From contig JANKMU010000007.1 in the NCBI GenBank assembly GCA_024650045.1, forward strand, positions 10,248 through 74,247: a stretch of 64,000 nt of DNA, read 5' to 3'. The stretch's first letter is position 1. Each line of letters starts with the position of its first letter. The notes beneath the pieces were generated by a model. The model searched no databases, was not told where the DNA came from, and saw only the letters and a list, made by a program, of their open reading frames with translations. Of this stretch, positions 18,246 to 27,164 are shown in pieces. The DNA is from Mycoplasmatota bacterium. GTDB lineage: Bacteria > Bacillota_I > Bacilli_A > Acholeplasmatales > Acholeplasmataceae. Made by a program: the position numbers and the translations under genes.

Positions 18246-18784
18246 TGGATATAGGTAAAAAAATAAGAGCACTTAGATTAGGAAATAATCTTACCCAGGA
18301 AGAACTTGCAAACAGGTTGGAGTTAACAAAAGGGTATATTTCACAAATCGAAAATAACCTTACTTCACCTTCAATGCAAACTTTATTTTCAATTCTTGAA
18401 GTGCTAGGAACAGATGTTCACGAGTTCTTTAGTATTGAAGAAGAACAAACTGTTGTCTATAAAAAAGAAGATTTTTATGAAAAAGAAAATGATCATTTAA
18501 AGCATATGATCAGTTGGATTGTTCCCAATGCGTTAAAATATGAAATGGAACCCATTATTATTGACTTAGAACCAGGTGGACAATCAGTTATTGATGATCC
18601 ACATGCAGGTGAAGAGTTTGGCTATATCTTAGAAGGTCAAGTCACTTTGGTTTTAAATAAAAAAAGATACATTGTTCGTAAAGGTGAAACATTTTATTAC
18701 CCAGCAAATAAGGAACATTATTTAATAAATCACAGTCATCAAAACGCAAAGGTGCTATGGATAAGCACCCCACCAATGTTTTAA
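18245..18784 (+). CDS. XRE-family regulator with C-terminal cupin domain
   Basis: A 179-residue regulator: N-terminal HTH_3 domain (about 5-60, 'LTQEELANRLELTKGYISQIE') and a C-terminal cupin_2 barrel (about 105-175, with 'HAGEEFGYILEGQVTLVL' and 'YPANKEHYL'). This layout is typical of small-molecule-responsive repressors and activators (PuuR-like group). Its translation is coupled to pgk and it precedes the HPr-like and tpiA genes, so it may control glycolytic genes or itself. The ligand is unknown. Confidence 0.85.
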   Translation: MDIGKKIRALRLGNNLTQEELANRLELTKGYISQIENNLTSPSMQTLFSILEVLGTDVHEFFSIEEEQTVVYKKEDFYEKENDHLKHMISWIVPNALKYEMEPIIIDLEPGGQSVIDDPHAGEEFGYILEGQVTLVLNKKRYIVRKGETFYYPANKEHYLINHSHQNAKVLWISTPPMF

Positions 18785-18805
18785 CCAAGGAGAGGAAAAG
18801 TTAAA

Positions 18806-19051
18806 ATGGAAAAAGAAATCGTAATTAAGAGTACGCAAGGTTTACATGCAGCTTTAGCAGCAAAAGTTGTTCAAACAGCATCAAAGTATGCAGTTGAAAT
18901 TGAATTGCATTACCACAACAAAGTTATTGACTTAAAGTCAATTCTCGCTTTAATGTCACTAGCAGTCCCACATGGAGAAAACGTACGTATCGTAGCTAGA
19001 GGAACTCGTGCTGAAGAAGCAATTAAAGACGTATCCTCTATCTTAGGATAA
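18806..19051 (+). CDS. HPr-like phosphocarrier lacking the Arg17/Pro18 active-site residues
   Basis: An 81-residue HPr-fold protein. The phosphorylatable His is kept, but the usual 'GIHARPA' reads 'GLHAALA', so the Arg and Pro that support PTS phosphotransfer are missing. The regulatory serine region is conserved (DLKSILALMSL for NLKSIMGVMSL), which is the part recognised by HPr kinase and CcpA. This combination recalls Crh, although Crh changes His15 itself. A CcpA gene lies at 31.8 kb. It may be a signalling variant more than a sugar phosphocarrier (inference). It sits 21 bases after the cupin regulator and 4 bases before tpiA. Confidence 0.82.
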   Translation: MEKEIVIKSTQGLHAALAAKVVQTASKYAVEIELHYHNKVIDLKSILALMSLAVPHGENVRIVARGTRAEEAIKDVSSILG

Positions 19052-19055
19052 GGCT

Positions 19056-19814
19056 ATGAGAAGAAAACCTTTAATCGCAGGGAACTGGAAAATGTATAAG
19101 ACAAGAGATGAAGCATTAGCATTCATCTATGCTGTAAATGTCGAAGTTCCCGACAAAGATGTTGTGGAATCAGTAATATGTTCACCTGCTATATTCTTAA
19201 AAGATCTTGTTAAAAGAGAAGGAGAAAATTTAAGAATTGGTGCTCAAAATATGCACTATGCTGAGGAAGGTGCGTATACAGGAGAAATTTCAGCAGCAAT
19301 GTTGAAATCATATGGTGTTGATTATGTCATTGTGGGTCATAGTGAACGTCGTGCTTATTTTAATGAAACAGATGAGACTGTGAATTTAAAACTTATTTCA
19401 GCTGTTAATTTGGATATCACACCTATAGTTTGTGTTGGTGAATCTCTTGAAATTAGAGAAGCAGGAACAACAAATCAAGTTGTAAGAAAACAAATTGAGA
19501 AAGCTTATTTAAATGTAAGTGCAAAAGATGCTTTAAAAACAGTTGTTGCATATGAGCCTATATGGGCGATTGGCACCGGAGTAACTGCAACACCAGAACA
19601 AGCAAATGAAACTATTGTTGCAATCCGTCAAGTACTTAAAAAACTTTATAGTGAAGAGATAAGTGAACAAATCCGTATTCTATATGGTGGTTCTGTTAAT
19701 ACTAAAAATGTTGAGAGTTTATTGTCAATGTCTGATATCGATGGAGCCCTTGTTGGGGGTGCATCGCTAGATGCTAATTCCTTTTTAACATTGGTTAGAG
19801 CAGCACTTAAATAA
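19056..19814 (+). CDS. tpiA: Triosephosphate isomerase
   Basis: Interconverts dihydroxyacetone phosphate and glyceraldehyde-3-phosphate. 'GNWKMYK' (Lys), 'GHSERR' (His) and 'AYEPIWAIGTG' (Glu) are the catalytic motifs, with the phosphate loop 'ILYGGSV' and 'GALVGGASL'. It has 252 residues, last in the pgk cluster and followed by a terminator. Confidence 0.97.
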   Translation: MRRKPLIAGNWKMYKTRDEALAFIYAVNVEVPDKDVVESVICSPAIFLKDLVKREGENLRIGAQNMHYAEEGAYTGEISAAMLKSYGVDYVIVGHSERRAYFNETDETVNLKLISAVNLDITPIVCVGESLEIREAGTTNQVVRKQIEKAYLNVSAKDALKTVVAYEPIWAIGTGVTATPEQANETIVAIRQVLKKLYSEEISEQIRILYGGSVNTKNVESLLSMSDIDGALVGGASLDANSFLTLVRAALK

Positions 19815-19835
19815 AATCATGATTTAAAAATTAAT

Positions 19836-19868
19836 AAAGCTTAATTCCATCAAGGAGTTAAGCTTTTT
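19836..19868 (+). terminator. Intrinsic terminator of the pgk-tpiA cluster
   Basis: AAAGCTTAAtTCC / GGaGTTAAGCTTT stem with a short loop and T5. Confidence 0.8.
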
Positions 19869-19880
19869 ACATATTGTATT

Positions 19881-20561
19881 TTAGATATGTTTTATACAGT
19901 CAGGAACGTCGTTTGAAGCATTGTTTACAATATTAGAAACTTGATAACTTTCCATTTGGTTTGAATCATAAGGGTTTAACAATCGACTCAGTTCATTTAG
20001 GTCTTTATTATCGGGATTTAACCAAGACTTTCGACTATCCTCAGATAAAATAACAGGCATCCTGTCGTGAATTGTTGACATCATATCATTTGCTTTGGTT
20101 GTAATAATAGCACATGTGTGAATTTTAGTTCCATCATCTTTAGTAAATGTGTTCCATAAACCAGCCATTGGAAACAATTTTTTGTCTTTTAATTGAATAT
20201 GCATGGGTGTTTTTTTATCATCTGACTTTTTCCATTCATAAAAACCATCAGCAATGATTACACACCGTTTACTTTGAAAAGATGTTATGAAAGCTGGTTT
20301 TTGATGAAGGGTTTCAGCTTTTGCATTAATAATATTTAAACTTGTCTTTTCATCCTTTGCAAAACTAGGAATAAATCCCCATTTCAATAATCCAACTCTA
20401 TTTTTTGTACGATCATTAATAATAGAGATAATAGATTGTCCAGGAGCAACATTAAAACGGGGAAGATTAAAATCATTATTCACCTCTTCGATATCATAAT
20501 CATCATACAAATATTGTTTCAATTCATCAAGTGTTACACTAACAGTAAAACGTCCACACAT
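19881..20561 (-). CDS. SRAP-domain protein (YedK/HMCES family)
   Basis: A 226-residue protein that in the family forms a covalent thiazolidine crosslink with abasic sites in single-stranded DNA. Cys2 directly after Met (MCGRF), the conserved Asn in 'NAKAET', Glu in 'DGFYEW' and His in 'HDRMPV' are all present. The start is fixed because Cys2 must become N-terminal. It is a single gene between tpiA and a membrane protein gene. It probably protects against base-loss damage; ung at 47.7 kb makes such sites. Confidence 0.93.
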   Translation of the reverse strand: MCGRFTVSVTLDELKQYLYDDYDIEEVNNDFNLPRFNVAPGQSIISIINDRTKNRVGLLKWGFIPSFAKDEKTSLNIINAKAETLHQKPAFITSFQSKRCVIIADGFYEWKKSDDKKTPMHIQLKDKKLFPMAGLWNTFTKDDGTKIHTCAIITTKANDMMSTIHDRMPVILSEDSRKSWLNPDNKDLNELSRLLNPYDSNQMESYQVSNIVNNASNDVPDCIKHI

Positions 20562-20746
20562 GTGATTAACCTCATTTCTTAATCATACACTTGCATTATA
20601 TCATGATGACTTAAATCTTGTTTTAATGTAAGCAAATGAAAGAATTCTTTCATATATAAATGATATAATGGTCATAAGGAAAACATCGAGCAATACTTGT
20701 AATTCAGTAAATAATGGTTTTAAGTATTGTTAGTGGGGAGGAACTA

Positions 20747-21259
20747 ATGATTACTGAAAGATTAAAACAAGAAAATAAAAGACTTGTTTTTAAGTTTGTC
20801 ATTTACTTATCTTTGATAGCGGCAGCGTTAACAATCATACTCTTATTATTTCAAGATATAGCTAATGAAACTCTTGCTTTAGGGGCTTTAATCACTTTAT
20901 GCATTGTTATTATTTTTTCGTTAAGGATTTCTCGGAATTTAAAAAAGTTTTATGATTATACATATAAGGTAGCTTCTGTGGAACATAAAATTCCCTATCC
21001 AAGATCATTTACTAGAGGACTACCACTTATTCTTATTGATGGTAAAAAAGCATATGCATGTAAGAAGAAGATTGTTCCATCTTGCTTCATTGAGTTTCAA
21101 GAAGGCAAAATCTCATATTTGGTTAAAGAACTTCAACAACCACATCTAAATAATGAGTATAGATTGCTTTATTTACATGAGAATCAATATGCGTTAATCT
21201 CTGATATGAATAACCACAGATATTTAACTCATGTCAATAATCTTGAAATATATGCTTGA
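20747..21259 (+). CDS. Two-helix membrane protein of unknown function
   Basis: About 170 residues. Two predicted membrane helices lie at about 15-37 and 44-60, followed by a 110-residue soluble domain with no recognised motif ('SRNLKKFYDYTYKVASVEHK' follows the second helix). The start was placed at the ATG after GGGGAGGAACTA. A TATAAT-like box lies near 20660. It is a monocistronic gene ending at a terminator shared with convergent rpsD. Confidence 0.6.
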   Translation: MITERLKQENKRLVFKFVIYLSLIAAALTIILLLFQDIANETLALGALITLCIVIIFSLRISRNLKKFYDYTYKVASVEHKIPYPRSFTRGLPLILIDGKKAYACKKKIVPSCFIEFQEGKISYLVKELQQPHLNNEYRLLYLHENQYALISDMNNHRYLTHVNNLEIYA

Positions 21260-21280
21260 AGTATAGAAAAGTATAAAATA

Positions 21281-21310
21281 AAAAGATGATTCGAAAATCA
21301 TCTTTTTTTT
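21281..21310. terminator. Bidirectional terminator between the membrane protein gene and rpsD
   Basis: Perfect stem AAAAGATGATT / AATCATCTTTT with a CGAA loop, T run on the plus side and A run on the other. It can end both convergent transcripts. Confidence 0.85.
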
Positions 21311-21319
21311 GTTTTCTTG

Positions 21320-21919
21320 TTATCTGTTGTAGAATTCAACGATTAACTGTTCATTGACTTCTTGTAAGATTTCATTACGTTCTGGATAACGAACAAATGT
21401 TCCAACGCTATTATCTTTATCAAAAGATACGAATTCAGCAGTTGCATATTGTCCTTCAAGTGCTTCACTAACAACTTTTAAACTCTTTGAGTTTTCGCGT
21501 AAAGTGATTTTTTGACCAGGTTGCAAACGATATGATGGAATATCTACTTTTTTTCCATCAACTAAGAAATGACCGTGGTTTACCAATTGGCGAGCTTGTG
21601 CTCTTGTTTTTGCTAAACCTAAACGATAGACAACATTGTCTAAACGAGCTTCTAGTAAACGTAAGAAGTTTTCACCTTGCTTACCTTTCATTTTGTGAGC
21701 TTCGTTAAAAGTCTTTCTAAATTGTTTTTCTGATAAACCATAAGTAAATCTAACTTTTTGTTTTTCTTGTAATTGGCTACCGTAATCACTTAACTTAGAA
21801 CGACGTTGTCCATGTTGACCTGGTGCATAAGGACGTTTCTTTAATTCTTTTCCTGTTTCAGAAATTGAATATCCTAAACGACGTGAAATTTTCCATGATG
21901 GTCCTGTGTAACGTGACAT
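21320..21919 (-). CDS. rpsD: 30S ribosomal protein S4
   Basis: Primary 16S rRNA-binding protein of the small subunit body. It has the S4 signature '[20 protein letters not shown]' and the S4 RNA-binding domain (about 90-155). The start 'MSRYTGP' follows GGAGGTAAAAATT; an upstream extension would be off-family. It has 199 residues. It is transcribed alone behind a long structured leader, as in Bacillus, where S4 represses its own synthesis. Confidence 0.97.
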   Translation of the reverse strand: MSRYTGPSWKISRRLGYSISETGKELKKRPYAPGQHGQRRSKLSDYGSQLQEKQKVRFTYGLSEKQFRKTFNEAHKMKGKQGENFLRLLEARLDNVVYRLGLAKTRAQARQLVNHGHFLVDGKKVDIPSYRLQPGQKITLRENSKSLKVVSEALEGQYATAEFVSFDKDNSVGTFVRYPERNEILQEVNEQLIVEFYNR

Positions 21920-21924
21920 AATTT

Positions 21925-22075
21925 TTACCTCCTTTTTATTTTTGGTAGGTAAAAACTGCAAAGTACCTTAATAAAAGTAATCCCGATGTTCTTTTCACCT
22001 TAAAGCAGAAAGGTTACTAAGGGCTCCAAATGGTAGGGATTGTTCTTTTAAAAATAGTTTGCCTGCTTTTTACCG
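21925..22075 (-). promoter_or_regulatory. rpsD (S4) autoregulatory leader
   Basis: The roughly 160-base untranslated leader between the rpsD promoter and start is rich in complementary segments (for example the AGCAGG and CCTT...AAGG elements on the minus strand). Its position fits the Firmicutes S4 leader, which binds S4 to block initiation. The family assignment is from location and the known biology, not from a covariance match. Confidence 0.5.
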
Positions 22076-22084
22076 ACGTCTTTC

Positions 22085-22113
22085 ATTTTACCCTATAGGG
22101 TATTAAATGTCAA
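22085..22113 (-). promoter_or_regulatory. rpsD promoter
   Basis: On the minus strand, TTGACA (22108-22113), a 17-base spacer and TAAAAT (22085-22090). The -35 box overlaps the end of the upstream msrC gene. Confidence 0.75.
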
Positions 22114-22552
22114 TTGTTTTTACTAATAAGTCTACGAATTGTTCAAAGAACGCTACAATTTCCTTATCAAAGCGATTTGTGACTGGACTATCTATATCTA
22201 AAACACCGAAAAGTTTATCATGAATAAAGATAGGAATTACGACTTCGGAACGACTATTAGCATCGCATGCTATGTGATTATCATGTTGCAAAACATCATC
22301 AACAACCATTGTTTTTTTGTAAAGAGCAGCTTCGCCACAAACCCCCTTACCAATGGGAATATTTGAACAAGCAACCTTACCTTGAAAAGGTCCAACCGTT
22401 AGTTCAGTTCCATCAAATAAGTAAAAGCCAACCCAGTTCAAACGGTCAAATGAGTCGTTTATAAATGCAGTAGCATTCGCAAGAAGCGCTATTCGATTTG
22501 GTTGTGTTTCTAAAAGTGCCTGAGCAGATTCTAATAATTCTTTATTTTTCAT
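22103..22552 (-). CDS. msrC: GAF-domain free methionine-(R)-sulfoxide reductase
   Basis: Cytosolic repair enzyme that reduces free methionine-R-sulfoxide. The 149-residue protein is a single GAF domain with the fRMsr motifs 'NWVGFYLF', 'GPFQGKVAC', 'GVCGEAA' and 'HIACDANSRSE'; the cysteines in these motifs are the redox/catalytic ones. It was begun at 'MKNKELLES', where a ribosome site GGGTGATAAC precedes; a longer frame upstream is less likely. It shares a divergent intergenic region with thiI. Confidence 0.9.
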   Translation of the reverse strand: MKNKELLESAQALLETQPNRIALLANATAFINDSFDRLNWVGFYLFDGTELTVGPFQGKVACSNIPIGKGVCGEAALYKKTMVVDDVLQHDNHIACDANSRSEVVIPIFIHDKLFGVLDIDSPVTNRFDKEIVAFFEQFVDLLVKTIDI

Positions 22553-22607
22553 GTTATCACCCTTAATTATTATAGCATATATGATAAAATAGTTATGGTG
22601 ATAAAAC

Positions 22608-23885
22608 ATGAAGAAAAAAATACTAATCCGTTTTGGCGATATGATGCTAAAAGGTAAAAATATCGGTTTTTTTATAAAAAGAGTTAGAACACATATGATT
22701 GCAAGATTAAAAGATTTAAATGTGAAGTATGAGTTTACTCATGATCGTATATATATATCTTTTGAAAAGCAAGACGAAGTAGAAATATTTAAAAGACTTA
22801 AACAAATTCAAGGTATTTATTCTTTTAGTGTTGTCGAAGTATCAAAACCTGAAATAGATGATATTGTTGAAAAAGCGATTCATGTATTGGATTCAGAAAT
22901 TAAGCATGATTTATTAAGCATTAAAATAGAAACTAAAAGAGCAGATAAGAACTTCCCGATGACGAGTCAAGAAATCACACAAACTGTTGCAGGAAGAATT
23001 TTAAAAGCTGCTCAACGGAAATTTATAGTTGATGTGAAACATCCTGATGAAACACTTTTTATAGAATTACGTAAAGATGCCGCATACATTTATTTAAAAA
23101 GCATAAAAGGTATGGGTGGATTTCCTTTTGGTGTTGCGGGCAAAGGTTTGTTGATGATGAGCGGTGGTATTGATAGTCCAGTCGCTGGCTATTTAGCAAT
23201 GAAGCAAGGTGTAGAAGTTGAACTCTTTCATTTTGAGTCAACACCACTAACTCCATTAGAATCAGTTCAAAAAGTAATTGACTTAGCAAAAAAAATGAGT
23301 GTGTTCACACCAACAGGGAGTATAAAACTACATCTTGTTCCATTTACAAAAACACATGAAGAGATTTTAGCACAAGTTACTGATCCTTACATCATAACAA
23401 TTATGAGAAGAATGATGTATCGGTTGGCAGAAACTTATGCAAATAGAAATAAAATCATTTGTTTAATTAATGGAGAATCTATTGGTCAAGTAGCAAGTCA
23501 AACGCTACAAGGCATGAAGGCTGTTGAAGCAGTAACAGTTACACCTATATTAAGACCAGTGATTACTTATGATAAACAAGAAATAATTAATATTGCAAAA
23601 GAAATTGATACATTTGATGTCTCAATTCGACCATTTAATGATTGTTGCAGCATTTATGTTCCAAAAAATCCTGCAACAAAACCAAGAGATTCATATGCTG
23701 TTAAGTATGAGCGTTATGTGAATTATGAGCAACTTCTAGAAGAAGCTCTACAAAACATAAAAACTTTAACAGTAACTTCAGATTTAAGTTTAGATATATC
23801 TCAACTAGGATTTACAGTTGAGGAAGCAATGAAAACATATTACAGAGAAAAGAGTGATGAAGTTGATCACATCGAGACAAAATAG
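22608..23885 (+). CDS. thiI: tRNA 4-thiouridine synthetase ThiI
   Basis: Makes 4-thiouridine at tRNA position 8. N-terminal ferredoxin-like and THUMP domains (about 1-165) bind tRNA. The PP-loop 'MMSGGIDSPVAG' (about 185-196) adenylates uridine. The catalytic cysteine is in 'NDCCSIYVP' near residue 347. No C-terminal rhodanese domain is present, as usual in Firmicutes, so sulfur must come from a desulfurase, possibly SufS or another enzyme. It has 425 residues and overlaps the following methyltransferase gene by 29 bases. Confidence 0.95.
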   Translation: MKKKILIRFGDMMLKGKNIGFFIKRVRTHMIARLKDLNVKYEFTHDRIYISFEKQDEVEIFKRLKQIQGIYSFSVVEVSKPEIDDIVEKAIHVLDSEIKHDLLSIKIETKRADKNFPMTSQEITQTVAGRILKAAQRKFIVDVKHPDETLFIELRKDAAYIYLKSIKGMGGFPFGVAGKGLLMMSGGIDSPVAGYLAMKQGVEVELFHFESTPLTPLESVQKVIDLAKKMSVFTPTGSIKLHLVPFTKTHEEILAQVTDPYIITIMRRMMYRLAETYANRNKIICLINGESIGQVASQTLQGMKAVEAVTVTPILRPVITYDKQEIINIAKEIDTFDVSIRPFNDCCSIYVPKNPATKPRDSYAVKYERYVNYEQLLEEALQNIKTLTVTSDLSLDISQLGFTVEEAMKTYYREKSDEVDHIETK

Positions 23886-24561
23886 TTCTTTCAAATTATG
23901 GAAAAACCTTAAGGTAAAAAAATATCGTGATATTCATGATATGTTTTTGGTTTACGGAAAACACTTAATCGAGAAAGCAAAAGAAAAAAATGCTATCGTT
24001 GAAATCATAACTTCAAATGATCAACAAGAAGGTACACTCATAGATAAGAAATTAATGGATGAACTACAACAAACAGAAACATCTTTTGATCAAATAGCAA
24101 TTTGTAAAAAAACAAACCCTGAAATCCAATCAAACAAAATTCTAATTCTAGATGATGTTCAAGATCCAGATAATGTTGGAGCACTGATTAGAAGTGCAGC
24201 AGCATTTGGTTTTCTTCATGTTATGGTTAGTTTAAAATCAGCAGATTTTTACAACGAAAAAGTTATAAGAGCTTCAAAAGGTGCTATTTTTGATGTATAT
24301 TTAGAAAGAAGACCTTTAAATGAAGCGATTAACGCATTAAAAGACAAAGGATATCAAATTGTTTGTGCAGATGCACATGAAAAAAAGGCATCAAATAAAA
24401 AAAATCGAATTGCTTTAATATTAGGTAATGAAGGACATGGTATATCACAAGAAATTAAAGAGCTTGCAGATGCAACAATACAAATTCCTACACAAAATGT
24501 AGAAAGTTTGAATGTAAGTGTTGCTGGTGGTATATTAATGTATGAATGGAGGGCATTATGA
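23857..24561 (+). CDS. TrmH/SpoU-family RNA 2'-O-methyltransferase
   Basis: A 234-residue SAM-dependent RNA ribose methylase. The three SPOUT motifs are visible: 'DPDNVGALIRSAAAFG', 'ALILGNEGHGIS' and 'IPTQNVESLNVSVAGGI', which form the trefoil-knot cofactor site. An N-terminal substrate-binding domain (about 1-85) is present, as in RlmB and related enzymes. The exact target nucleotide cannot be read from sequence. It overlaps thiI and is coupled to the next gene (TTATGA), suggesting a small RNA-modification operon. Confidence 0.9.
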   Translation: MKLITSRQNSSFKLWKNLKVKKYRDIHDMFLVYGKHLIEKAKEKNAIVEIITSNDQQEGTLIDKKLMDELQQTETSFDQIAICKKTNPEIQSNKILILDDVQDPDNVGALIRSAAAFGFLHVMVSLKSADFYNEKVIRASKGAIFDVYLERRPLNEAINALKDKGYQIVCADAHEKKASNKKNRIALILGNEGHGISQEIKELADATIQIPTQNVESLNVSVAGGILMYEWRAL

Positions 24562-25463
24562 GACCGATTATAGCTGGATTTTTAGATCAAGATGGAACCT
24601 CAAGTTTTGATGAACAAATTGAACTTGTAAATAAACATAAGTTATCGAGTATCTGTCTAAGACAATACAATCAAAAACCACTCATTGAACTCAAAGACAG
24701 TGAGATAAAAAAAATAATGTCAACTTTAAAAGAACAAAAGTTAAAAATCGCTATTATTGATACAAACAATAAATCATATGATATTTATAATGACAGAAAT
24801 CACGCAGATATGTTAGATGAATTCAAATATATGGTGAAATTATCTGATAAACTTAAAGTTAGTCATTTATTTTTTAGACTACCTAAATTTACAAATGTTA
24901 TTGAAGAATATGATGCAATTGAAAAAAGATTAACACCATACGTTGATATAGCAATGCGTCATAACAAAAAAATTATCTTACTACCTGTCAATCATTATAA
25001 AGCAAACATATACGCATACATTTTAAAGAAAATGAAGTCAAACGTATTAAGTGTTGTGTTTAATCCAGTAAGTGTTATGTTAAACAATGAACCAACAACT
25101 ACAGCTTATCGTTTATTAAAGAAGAAGATTGGTGCGTTTATGACAGTGGATGCGGATCATCAAGGTGTTCCTAAACTTATTGGTTATGGTAAAACTGATA
25201 TCATTCCCTTGTTTAAAAAATTATTAAGAGATAAATATGCAGGCTTTTTACTTATTGATAATGAGTTTAAACAAACTGTTTTCAAACCTGAACCTATCAA
25301 ACAAGGATTTTTTCAAAAGATCTTTTCAAGAGAAAAAAAGAAAATTGAAAATGAACTCAATGATTTATCTAAAAAAATATTTCCTAATGAAGAAACAAAA
25401 AATGTCACCCATGATGACATTTTAGAGAATCAAATCAAAGTATTAAAGGTTATTTTTAAATAG
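24558..25463 (+). CDS. Degenerate xylose-isomerase-like TIM-barrel protein
   Basis: About 301 residues with the layout of the sugar-phosphate isomerase/AP-endonuclease-2 barrel. The usual metal ligands look lost: the segment normally carrying Glu reads 'LLPVNHY', the FDxxH segment reads 'FNPVSVM', the HxHxKD segment reads 'FMTVDADHQG' and the last Glu region reads 'LLIDNEF'. A short charged tail follows (about 255-301). The start with GGAGGG is preferred over an upstream ATG. It is coupled to the rRNA/tRNA methylase gene and overlaps convergent def by 8 bases. Function is unknown. Confidence 0.6.
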   Translation: MRPIIAGFLDQDGTSSFDEQIELVNKHKLSSICLRQYNQKPLIELKDSEIKKIMSTLKEQKLKIAIIDTNNKSYDIYNDRNHADMLDEFKYMVKLSDKLKVSHLFFRLPKFTNVIEEYDAIEKRLTPYVDIAMRHNKKIILLPVNHYKANIYAYILKKMKSNVLSVVFNPVSVMLNNEPTTTAYRLLKKKIGAFMTVDADHQGVPKLIGYGKTDIIPLFKKLLRDKYAGFLLIDNEFKQTVFKPEPIKQGFFQKIFSREKKKIENELNDLSKKIFPNEETKNVTHDDILENQIKVLKVIFK

Positions 25464-26046
25464 TTTGTTCATCAGATTCATCTTGTTCGATGAACTCAAA
25501 TGCTGGTTTAGCATTTGGAAGATCATTAAACAATTTGGTTGTATACATAATGCCATTGATATGGTCAAACTCATGTTGAAAGACAATACCTACATATCCT
25601 TCTAAACTAATCACGATTGGTATAAGTTGGTCACTTTGTATATCATAAGACAAAGCCTCAAATGTGACAGATTGATATCTAGGTGTTATACCTTCTGTTT
25701 CTCGATCTACACTTAAACAACCTTCACCACCAGGAATATAAATAATTTCAGTTGATCTTTGTTTTAATACAGGGTTAACAAGCGCATATGAGTAGAGTGT
25801 TCCATCGAAATCTGTTACATGAACTGCGAACATTCTTTTAGAAACATTAACTTGTGGAGCTGCTATACCTACAGCTGGACGGAGTCCATATGTTTCTACC
25901 ATTTCATCATCTTGTGAGTTTTTAACATATTCGAGTAAATCGATTAGCAGTTTTTTATCTGCTTTTGACAAAGGAAGTTTAACTTCTTTTGCTACAGTTT
26001 CTAATGTTTTGTGGCCTTCACGAATAATATTTTTCATCAATATCAT
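25456..26046 (-). CDS. def: Peptide deformylase
   Basis: Removes the formyl group from nascent proteins. The three metal/active-site motifs are intact: 'GIAAPQVN' (G-x-G-A-A-x-Q type), 'EGCLSV' (Cys ligand) and 'QHEFDHINGIMY' (HExxH). At 196 residues with the long insert, it is a type II (Gram-positive) enzyme. The ribosome site GAGGTG lies eight bases before the chosen start. It converges on the barrel protein gene, with overlapping 3' ends. Confidence 0.96.
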   Translation of the reverse strand: MILMKNIIREGHKTLETVAKEVKLPLSKADKKLLIDLLEYVKNSQDDEMVETYGLRPAVGIAAPQVNVSKRMFAVHVTDFDGTLYSYALVNPVLKQRSTEIIYIPGGEGCLSVDRETEGITPRYQSVTFEALSYDIQSDQLIPIVISLEGYVGIVFQHEFDHINGIMYTTKLFNDLPNAKPAFEFIEQDESDEQTI

Positions 26047-26089
26047 AATCTATACACCTCACTAGACATTATATCACAAGGAGATATTC

Positions 26090-26779
26090 ATGCGTATTGA
26101 TAAATTTTTAAGTCAACTTAAGTTTTGCAGTAGAAATGATGTTAAAGACTTTCTGAAAACTCATGAAGTGATTTTGGATGGTAAGCGTGTTGTTGAGCGT
26201 TCTTTTGAATTTAATCCAGAACATCAAAATATGATGATTGATCATGAGGTTATCTTTTATGCAAATCCAATTCATTTAGCGGTATTTAAGCCTAAAGGGT
26301 ATTTGTCTGCTAACAAGGATAAATTACATCCATGTGTGATAGAGTTGATTAAATCGCCATATCATCGCTTTGACTATGCAATTGCGGGTCGGCTAGACAT
26401 AGATGCAGAAGGATTATTAATTTTGACAACTGATGGAGCATTAGCACATCAAATCACACATCCGAAATCACATTTACCAAAAACCTATGAAGTTATACAA
26501 GATGCTGATTTTAAACACGAGAAAGATCTATTAAAAGGTGTTATAATAAAAGATGGGAAAAATGAATTATATCAAGCAAAGGCACTTGATATGATGACCA
26601 ATAAAAATCATGTTATACTCAAAATAGATGAAGGAAAATTTCATCAAGTTAAAAGAATGTTTCAAGCAGTAGGTTATGAAGTGTTAGAATTGAAACGTAC
26701 TCATATCGGAAAACTATCTCTTGATGATTTAAAGCCTGGTGGATACCGACAGTTTAGGAAGGAAGACTTATATGACTGA
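26090..26779 (+). CDS. rsuA: 16S rRNA pseudouridine synthase RsuA family
   Basis: Isomerises a uridine in rRNA. An N-terminal S4-like RNA-binding domain (about 1-60) is followed by the catalytic domain with 'GRLDIDAEGLLILT', which carries the essential Asp. 'HPKSHLPKTYEV' and 'EGKFHQVKRMFQAVG' are family motifs. It has 229 residues. RsuA against RluB/E is assigned on length and layout, not on proof of target. Its last eight bases overlap ylbF. Confidence 0.88.
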   Translation: MRIDKFLSQLKFCSRNDVKDFLKTHEVILDGKRVVERSFEFNPEHQNMMIDHEVIFYANPIHLAVFKPKGYLSANKDKLHPCVIELIKSPYHRFDYAIAGRLDIDAEGLLILTTDGALAHQITHPKSHLPKTYEVIQDADFKHEKDLLKGVIIKDGKNELYQAKALDMMTNKNHVILKIDEGKFHQVKRMFQAVGYEVLELKRTHIGKLSLDDLKPGGYRQFRKEDLYD

Positions 26780-27164
26780 TATTATTATTCAAGCTTACAA
26801 TGTCCTCGATGAAATAAAAGAGGATTCAAAATATATAAAGATTAAAGAACTAGACCAATTGATATGCAATAAATATCAAAAAGAAATGAATGACTTTCAA
26901 AAAGCGAAAATGAATTATGACCAAATCATGTCAGAAGGTGGCACATATCATCCAGATTTTAAACAATCTGTTAAACAATTTAGTGATTCAAAAACTATAT
27001 TATATAGTAAAGATGAAGTGAAACAGTATTTTCAAATTGAAAAAGAATTTCAAGATGAACTTAACACATTCTTATATGAAATGACTCAAGCTGTATCGAG
27101 TCATATTAAAACACCGGATAAAATGGGAATTATAAAAAAAGGAGGTAGCTGTCATGTACGCTAA
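26772..27164 (+). CDS. ylbF: YlbF/YmcA-family protein
   Basis: Helical 130-residue protein of the Com_YlbF family. In Bacillus, YlbF with YmcA and YaaT forms a complex that adjusts RNase Y and affects competence, biofilm and sporulation. The start is the ATG after GGAAGGAAG. The ending 'KKGGSCHVR' carries a cysteine, of interest because the Bacillus complex binds Fe-S clusters. It overlaps rsuA and ylbG; the ylbF-ylbG order matches Bacillus. Confidence 0.82.
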   Translation: MTDIIIQAYNVLDEIKEDSKYIKIKELDQLICNKYQKEMNDFQKAKMNYDQIMSEGGTYHPDFKQSVKQFSDSKTILYSKDEVKQYFQIEKEFQDELNTFLYEMTQAVSSHIKTPDKMGIIKKGGSCHVR

